A DNA stretch of 64,000 bases from CAISKJ01 sp046351555. GTDB lineage: Bacteria > Myxococcota_A > Polyangia > Polyangiales > Ga0077539. Location: positions 60,741 to 124,740 of the forward strand of contig JAXLYI010000036.1 in the NCBI GenBank assembly GCA_046351555.1, in the 5' to 3' direction. The position numbers were made by a program, and so were the translations under genes. Below the pieces are notes generated by a model. That model was given only the letters and a program-made list of their open reading frames with translations, had not been told where the DNA came from and ran no database searches. Shown here one piece after another: positions 59,038-64,000 of the stretch. Numbering within the stretch: position 1 is the stretch's first letter; the number at the start of each line of letters is the position of its first letter.

Positions 59038-61197
59038 TCAGCGCGCGGAGGCCGCGAGGAAGGGCCACGCGCTGGTGAGGAAGTCGGGGCGCAGCGTGTG
59101 GCCGCCGCTCCAGAGGACGATCTGCGACGGAGCGTTCACCGCCGCGAGGCGCGAGGCGAGCGTGCAGGAGTAGTAGACCGACACGGAGTTGTCCTCCGCG
59201 GCGTGCCAGAGGAAGCCGCCCCGCGCGCCCGTCGCCGGGAGCGTGATGGGCTTGTCCGGCCCCGTGCACGCGCAGTAGCCCGCCTGGCTGGCGAGGCCCC
59301 CGCAGGTGTACGTGCTGCCCACGAACGCGCAGTCGGGGCGCGTGGCGCACGGCACGATGCCCGCGCTGCTCTCCGCGAAGGCGGCGATGCGCGAGCGCAG
59401 CGCGACGGAGGCCTCGAGGGCCATGAACCCGCCGTTGGAGAAGCCCACCGCGTACACGTGGTCGAGGTCGGCGTTGAAGGCGCGGTTCGACTCCTTGATG
59501 AGGGCGCGCGTGAGCACCAGGTCGGGGTTGGTGTCGGGGTTGGTGTCGTTGGCGGTCACCCAGAAGATGGAGTTGCCCGCCGGGCGGTTGAAGTCGCCGG
59601 CCGTCTGGAAGCGCGCGTCGGCCGCCACGACGACGACGCCGTACTGCTCGGCGAAGGACTGGGCGTCGGAGTTCATCACGAAGTCGGTGCCGTTGAGGTC
59701 GGCGCCGTGGAAGGCCACCACCAGCGGCGGCTTCGGCCCGCGGCTGTAGGGCGCGTAGACGTGGACATCGCGCGCGAGGCCCGCCGCGGTGATCGACGCG
59801 TACTGGTACCCGCCGCGGGTCACGAACGCCCCCGTGTACGTGACCGGGTCCGCCGCGAGCGGCCCCGCGTCGCTCGGCGCCGTGTCCGGCGTGACGTCCG
59901 TCGGGACGTCCGCCGTGAGGCCGCCGTCCGGCATCACGCAGGGCACGTAGCCGTCCTGCCGGTAGCAGTCTCCCCACGTGTCGCAGTAGCACCGGGGCTC
60001 GCCGGGGAAGCACGTGGCGGCCGACCCCCCGTTGCCCGCCACCGGGCAGACGCGCACGCCCGAGTCCGTGCCGCCGTCCATGGCGGCGTCGGTGGCGCTG
60101 TCGCTGGTGGCGTCGAGGCTCGCGTCCGTCGTGTCGCTCGCGGCGTCCGTGGTGTCACTCGCGGCGTCCGTGGTGTCGCGCGCGGCGTCCGACGCGTCGG
60201 AGGTGGCGTCGGTGCCCGCGTCGGCGCCCGTGGAGTCCGGCGCGCCGTCGTCGATGACGACCGCCTTCACGTGGGCCAGCACCTGGAGCGCGGTGAGGTT
60301 GCGCTGGTTGTAGCCGTACGTGAGGGCCGCCGCGCTGAAGTTGAACGCCTGCGACGTGCTGTACACGTTGGGGAGGATCCCGCCCGTGCTGATGCCCTGG
60401 TTCACCATGCCCGGCTGCGTCTCGGCGACCCAGTAGTCCCAGACCGGCACCTGCTGCGCCGCGGCCACCGCGAGGATCGCGTCGTTGTACGCGGCCACGC
60501 GCGAGGCGCGCGTTGCGTTGTCGAGGCGCGGCGGGATGGTGGCGAGCACCGGGATCACGCCCGCGGCGACCGTGTCGGTGACGATCCGCGTGAGGTTGTT
60601 GGTGAAGGTGGTGACGTTGTTGATGCTGGCGAGGTCGTAGGTGCCGAGCTCGATGAGCGCGACGGAGGGGCGCGTCAGGCGGAGCTCGCACTTGAGCGCC
60701 GTGTTGTAGGGCGCGGCGCAGCCCGAGCGCGCGATGGAGCCGAGCACCGACGCCGTCGTCCACGACGAGCCCGCCGCCACGCTGGTGAGCGTGAAGGAGT
60801 TGACCGCGGTGCACCCGGTCGACGAGCGCCCGGTCAGCGCGGTGCCGCGGAAGTACGAGATGGTGGGCGCGAGCTCCGTGTGCGTCGAGAGCGACTCGCT
60901 CCCGCAGCCGAGGCCCGTCAGGCTGGACACGTTGGTGGTGATGTTGTCGCCCACCTTCGAGAACACCGCCGCGCGGTTGCCCAGCGCCTGCCCGTTCAGG
61001 TACACGGTGCGCAGCCGCGCCTTCATCGACGCGTCGATGAAGGGGACCACCGAGCGCGTCGTCGCCGCCTGCTGCACGGTCGCCGCGCGCTCGCCGACGT
61101 CGTCGCAGCCGCTCAGCGCCATCGCCGCGAGCGCAGGCACCCCCACGGTGAGCGCCGCCCGCGCGGCGCGCCGTGCCCTCGTCGTCTTCGTGTTCAT
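59038..61197 (-). CDS. Bimodular lipoprotein: degenerate SGNH domain plus PHB-depolymerase-like esterase
   Basis: The 719-residue protein has a lipoprotein signal ending at Cys31. Residues about 45-330 have SGNH-hydrolase architecture, but block I reads GDN (83-85) instead of GDS, and block III reads GTYD (185-188) instead of GxND, so the nucleophile is absent. A Thr/Asp/Ala linker with DTTDAAS repeats (about 340-380) and a Cys-rich segment follow. The C-terminal ~270 residues are an alpha/beta hydrolase of PHB-depolymerase/feruloyl esterase type: VAFHGADLNG, GFSNGGFMAL (nucleophile Ser near 585) and GGHT with the catalytic His. The first domain may bind polysaccharide instead of cleaving it. 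ATG at 61197 with GAGG upstream. Confidence 0.8.
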   Translation of the reverse strand: MNTKTTRARRAARAALTVGVPALAAMALSGCDDVGERAATVQQAATTRSVVPFIDASMKARLRTVYLNGQALGNRAAVFSKVGDNITTNVSSLTGLGCGSESLSTHTELAPTISYFRGTALTGRSSTGCTAVNSFTLTSVAAGSSWTTASVLGSIARSGCAAPYNTALKCELRLTRPSVALIELGTYDLASINNVTTFTNNLTRIVTDTVAAGVIPVLATIPPRLDNATRASRVAAYNDAILAVAAAQQVPVWDYWVAETQPGMVNQGISTGGILPNVYSTSQAFNFSAAALTYGYNQRNLTALQVLAHVKAVVIDDGAPDSTGADAGTDATSDASDAARDTTDAASDTTDAASDTTDASLDATSDSATDAAMDGGTDSGVRVCPVAGNGGSAATCFPGEPRCYCDTWGDCYRQDGYVPCVMPDGGLTADVPTDVTPDTAPSDAGPLAADPVTYTGAFVTRGGYQYASITAAGLARDVHVYAPYSRGPKPPLVVAFHGADLNGTDFVMNSDAQSFAEQYGVVVVAADARFQTAGDFNRPAGNSIFWVTANDTNPDTNPDLVLTRALIKESNRAFNADLDHVYAVGFSNGGFMALEASVALRSRIAAFAESSAGIVPCATRPDCAFVGSTYTCGGLASQAGYCACTGPDKPITLPATGARGGFLWHAAEDNSVSVYYSCTLASRLAAVNAPSQIVLWSGGHTLRPDFLTSAWPFLAASAR
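60115..60190. repeat. 21-bp tandem repeat encoding DTTDAAS
   Basis: Three to four copies of a 21-bp unit (GTGTCGCTCGCGGCGTCCGTG type on the plus strand) encode the linker between the two hydrolase domains. Unit length preserves frame. Confidence 0.7.
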
Positions 61198-61561
61198 CGT
61201 CCGTGTCACCTCGTCCCTGGAGGAAGCCGGAAACCCTTCGTGCGGATCGTAGCGGCTTCGATACGCGATGTACTTTCGAAACACACGCAATTGACATGAC
61301 GTGTTGCGGCATCCCCACGCGCGCCGCGCACGACCGTGTCTACACACGAGCTGTGAGGCTACCGGGGGCGGAGAAGCACGGGCCGTCGATCCCACGACGC
61401 GGCGGCGCACTCTCCGAAACGTCATTTTCACAGGCTGTGCCTGTCGGCGAGGTCGCGATGTCGCCGGGTGGCGCGTGCGCGGCGCGTGGCCGCAATCCAG
61501 CCAGGGGATGGCCGACCTGGCCCCTGTGTCGCGCGGGTATTGGGTGGTATCGCGCTCGACT
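61198..61561. other. 364-bp divergent intergenic region
   Basis: No coding frame with credible composition. This is the least GC-rich stretch of the neighbourhood (61255-61300, around GTACTTTCGAAACACACGCAATTGACA) and must hold the promoters of both flanking genes. A TTGACA at 61291-61296 on the plus strand lacks a matching -10 at normal spacing, so I do not annotate a defined promoter. Confidence 0.5.
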
Positions 61562-63100
61562 ATGAGCCCCGCGACTTCCCACGGAGCCTCCGCGATCGGG
61601 TTCGGGCGCCGCGCCGTCGCGTCGCTCTGGGCCGCCGTGCTGGGGCCCTACCTCGTCCTCGCGCTCTGCGTCCCGGTCGCTCGCTCGCTCGGCGCCTTCG
61701 AACGCCTCCCCGTCCCGACGCTGGCCGCGCTGGGGGTGATCGCGGGGCCGCTCTCGATCGCCGCCTTCCCGCGTTTGTGCGCCGCCCTCCCCGAGGCGCT
61801 CGACGGGTGGTTCGGCCCGCAGCACCGCTGGCGCGCGGCGCTCTGGGCCGTCGGCGCGCTGCTCGCCGCGCTGTCCTTCGCGCGGATCGCCGTGTTCCTG
61901 GCGGACCCGTCGCGCGTCGACTGCTCGCTGATGCCCGCCGACGCGTTCCTCGTCCGCCACTCGTGCCTCACGGCCTACATGCACGGCGCCATCCTCTCGA
62001 TGGACCCTGGCGCCAACGTCTACGACCTCGCGATCGTCGAGGGCGTCGGCGACGTGCCCCCGCCGCTCCCGCCGACCGCCGCGCACTTCGCGCCGTTCAT
62101 GCTCGACGCGTACGGGTACCCGCCGCCGTTCCTCCTCCTGCCGCGCGCGCTCCTGTGGGTGACCCGCAGCTTCTTCTCGCAGCGGCTCCTGTTCGGTGCG
62201 GCCTCGCTCGCGCTGGCGCTGTACGCCTGCGCCGCGATGGCGGCGACGCTCGGCGGGGCGGCCGGGCGACGCGCGTGGCTCCTCGCGCCCATCCTCCTGG
62301 CCAACCCGTCGGTGCTCGTGACGCTCCAGGTGGGCAACTTCCACCTCGCCGCCGTGGCCCTCTGCGTCCTGTGCTGGGTCGCGCTCGAGCGGCGCCATGA
62401 CGGCCGCGCGGGCGCGCTCCTCGCGGCCGTCACGCTCGCGAAGATCTTCCCGGGCCTGCTCGGCGTGCTGCTGCTGGTGCAGCGGCGATGGCGCGCCGCG
62501 GCCGTGACCGGCGCGGCCGCGGCGGCCCTCTGCGCCCTCTCGGTGCTCGTGCTCGGGACGAAGACCTGGGGCGACTTCCTCTTCTACCACCTGCCCCTCG
62601 TGCAGTCGGGCGAGGCGCTACGGTTCCTCGACCGCTCCACGCGCGAGATCGCGTTCAACCTCGCCCCCTTCGGCCTCGCCTTCAAGCTCCGGGAGCTCGG
62701 GTTCGCCGGCTGGGGGTGGCCCCAGGCGCGCATGATCGGCAGCGTCTACACGGTGCTCCTCCTCGCGCTGGCGGCCCTGGCCGGGCGCAACCGGGGCTCG
62801 GCCGCGCACCGCCTGACCGTGTGGCTCGCGGTCGTGATGCTCGCCTCGCTGCGCAGCCCGTACGCCGCGCCCTTCGTCCTGTCGACGATGGTCGTGCTGC
62901 TGGTGGTGCTCGCCGCGGAGGTCCACTCGCGGCGCGGCCTCGCGGCCTACGTCGCGTTCTGGGCGCTCGTCTCGGTGCCGACGCCCGGCCACGACGCCGC
63001 CGTGCTCGTCGCCGTGTCGCTCGCGCGCGCGCTGGCGCTCTACGCCGTCCTCGGGTGGGCGGCGCTGCGCCCGGAGCGCGTGACGGCGCCCGAGCCGTAG
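61562..63100 (+). CDS. GT87-family (DUF2029) polyprenol-dependent mannosyltransferase-like protein
   Basis: The 512-residue inner-membrane protein has about ten hydrophobic helices, an acidic loop near the first extracytoplasmic segment (MDPGANVYDLAIVEG), and the GT87 phrases AYGYPPPFLLLPRALL, LANPSVLVTLQVGNFH and TLAKIFPGLLGVLLL. GT87 enzymes are GT-C transferases that use polyprenyl-phospho-mannose or arabinose to build envelope glycans. The ATG at 61562 gives a short hydrophilic N-terminus before the first helix. It may act with the GT39 pair, but there is no operon link. Confidence 0.83.
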   Translation: MSPATSHGASAIGFGRRAVASLWAAVLGPYLVLALCVPVARSLGAFERLPVPTLAALGVIAGPLSIAAFPRLCAALPEALDGWFGPQHRWRAALWAVGALLAALSFARIAVFLADPSRVDCSLMPADAFLVRHSCLTAYMHGAILSMDPGANVYDLAIVEGVGDVPPPLPPTAAHFAPFMLDAYGYPPPFLLLPRALLWVTRSFFSQRLLFGAASLALALYACAAMAATLGGAAGRRAWLLAPILLANPSVLVTLQVGNFHLAAVALCVLCWVALERRHDGRAGALLAAVTLAKIFPGLLGVLLLVQRRWRAAAVTGAAAAALCALSVLVLGTKTWGDFLFYHLPLVQSGEALRFLDRSTREIAFNLAPFGLAFKLRELGFAGWGWPQARMIGSVYTVLLLALAALAGRNRGSAAHRLTVWLAVVMLASLRSPYAAPFVLSTMVVLLVVLAAEVHSRRGLAAYVAFWALVSVPTPGHDAAVLVAVSLARALALYAVLGWAALRPERVTAPEP

Positions 63101-63127
63101 CGCGACGAGTTCGACCGCCGCGCGCCG

Positions 63128-63724
63128 TCATCGGCCGGGCGCGCGGAGCGACGCGACGAGCCGCGCCAGCGCTCGGGTGGCGGCGTGGTCGGGGACGCGC
63201 CGTCGCGCGCGGTTGAGGGCCCGTCGGAGGCGCTCCTCGTTGCGGAGGACCCCTTGCTCCCACAACGCGCGCGCGTCGTCCGCGAGCGTCGCGAGCTCGC
63301 CGTCGGTCAGCTCCGCGCGCGTCAGGGCCTTCGCGAACCGCCGGTCGCGCGCCGACCGCTCATGCTCGACGCGCCGGCACGCCGGGCACCGGACGCAGTC
63401 GGCGTCGACGTAGAAGCCCAGCGTCTCGTACCAGTGCTGCTGCTCGCGGGCGAAGAAGATGAACGGTCGGCCGCAGTCGCGGCAGTTGCGGAGGAGGTCG
63501 ACGTAGTACAGCCGCGCCATCGTCGAGAAGTTCTGCCGGGCGAGGTCGGCGGGGATCGCGGACTCGGCGTAGAGCGTCTCGCGCCGGTACTGCCAGAACG
63601 AGCCGCGCACCACCGCCTCCGGGATGTCGAAGCCCGACGCCACCACCGCGCCCCCGTAGCGCGGGTGCGGCACGAGGTCGGGGAGGGACTCGGGGGCCGG
63701 GCGGGCCCGGCGGCTGCGCGTCAT
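63128..63724 (-). CDS. Zinc-ribbon domain protein
   Basis: The 198-residue cytoplasmic protein has a central zinc ribbon, CRDCGRPFIFFAREQQHWYETLGF followed by CVRCPACR, matching the probable zinc-ribbon family PF13451, in which the two CxxC knuckles flank an FxFxxxEQ(xx)WY segment. The flanks are Arg-rich and helical. Role unknown; nucleic-acid binding is plausible. ATG at 63724. The gene converges on the GT87 gene with a 27-bp gap. It is longer than the bare ribbon family because of both extensions. Confidence 0.8.
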   Translation of the reverse strand: MTRSRRARPAPESLPDLVPHPRYGGAVVASGFDIPEAVVRGSFWQYRRETLYAESAIPADLARQNFSTMARLYYVDLLRNCRDCGRPFIFFAREQQHWYETLGFYVDADCVRCPACRRVEHERSARDRRFAKALTRAELTDGELATLADDARALWEQGVLRNEERLRRALNRARRRVPDHAATRALARLVASLRAPGR

Positions 63725-63957
63725 CGCGGGCGCCTCACGTCGCGCGAGGATGGACCGCGCCCCGGGGCCCCGTCGAGCGGGTCGACGACTGCGACGTCGC
63801 GCCCCTTCGCGGCGTACCTGCGCGGGATGGTATGGACGCCGGCTGGATGACGCGTTGTCACCGTGGTGGACGTGGCTGACCCGCAGGCGTGGCGCCAGGC
63901 GCTCGCGCCGATCGTGCGGGGGTGAAGGGGAGGCGGCGCCTCACCGCCGCCCGCGCA

Positions 63958-64000
63958 TCACGGACGGAGGGTGCGGGTGTCGACGGCGAAGTAGTGGAGC
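63958..64000 (-). CDS. C-terminal tail of a gene entering from the right edge
   Basis: On the minus strand the last 43 bp read LHYFAVDTRTLRP then TGA (stop codon at 63958-63960). This looks like the last beta strand of a secreted or propeller-type protein, but with 13 residues nothing more can be said. An imperfect GC hairpin (GGCGG...CCGCC) at about 63932-63951 lies just past the stop. Confidence 0.45.
   Translation of the reverse strand, partial: LHYFAVDTRTLRP

Noticed and set aside
61291..61296. TTGACA as a sigma-70 promoter
   Set aside because: No acceptable -10 hexamer at 16-18 bp spacing on that strand.

Overview
The window is very GC-rich DNA (clearly above 70% by eye, G/C at almost every third codon position) with many secreted lipoproteins, cysteine-rich repeat proteins ending in NGCE...CGACG modules, a PEGA/TPR protein beside a Ser/Thr kinase, and an FHA-AAA-Fis regulator. 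Together these point to a myxobacterium-like member of the Myxococcota (Polyangia side). Species is not determinable. I saw no rRNA, tRNA, CRISPR array or insertion sequence. Because of the base composition almost every gene carries long open frames in other registers; only the frames with recognisable family motifs are annotated here.

Layout. 1-6.5 kb: start of a GSCGA-repeat secreted peptide gene running off the left edge, a YceI protein, a PQQ-propeller lipoprotein and a large Cys-rich repeat lipoprotein. 6.6-16 kb: Lon-like protease, CPBP protease, dicarboxylate symporter, a DUF4920-like lipoprotein, a lone PhnC-type ATPase, then an lspA-lgt-lipoprotein operon and a sugar-phosphate nucleotidyltransferase. 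16-19 kb: a three-gene type VI secretion effector cassette (DUF2169 adaptor, PAAR-like DUF4150 protein with a C-terminal domain that looks like a CD38-type ADP-ribosyl cyclase, HEAT-repeat protein). 19-25 kb: two tandem ArnT-like glycosyltransferases. 25-32 kb: vWA lipoprotein, small Cys-rich proteins, FHA/AAA regulator lacking the sigma-54 contact loop, Ser/Thr kinase, PEGA protein.

32-38.7 kb: Gly-rich RRM protein, YccF, rsmE, a dolichol-kinase-like protein, a Cys-rich metalloprotease with a small lipoprotein, and a fatty-acid desaturase. 38.7-45.8 kb: an ECF sigma factor with a membrane-anchored partner and three secreted proteins; a 42-bp element upstream of the sigma gene recurs upstream of the last secreted protein, and a site-2-type protease sits next door. 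46-51 kb: a 1630-residue Cys-rich repeat lipoprotein. 51-54.2 kb: aminotransferase, MtnB and MtnD (methionine salvage, with MtnB and MtnD resembling the animal enzymes) and a GNAT protein. 54.2-59 kb: a two-gene terpenoid operon made of a squalene-hopene-cyclase-like protein and a fusion of acetoacetate decarboxylase with a FAD oxidoreductase, preceded by overlapping inverted repeats. 59-64 kb: a bimodular hydrolase with a degenerate SGNH domain, a GT87-type transferase, a zinc-ribbon protein and the tail of one more gene.

The strongest candidates for undescribed biology are the terpene cyclase / decarboxylase-oxidoreductase operon, the PAAR-cyclase effector cassette, and the ECF regulon element. 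All functional assignments come from motif reading without database searches.
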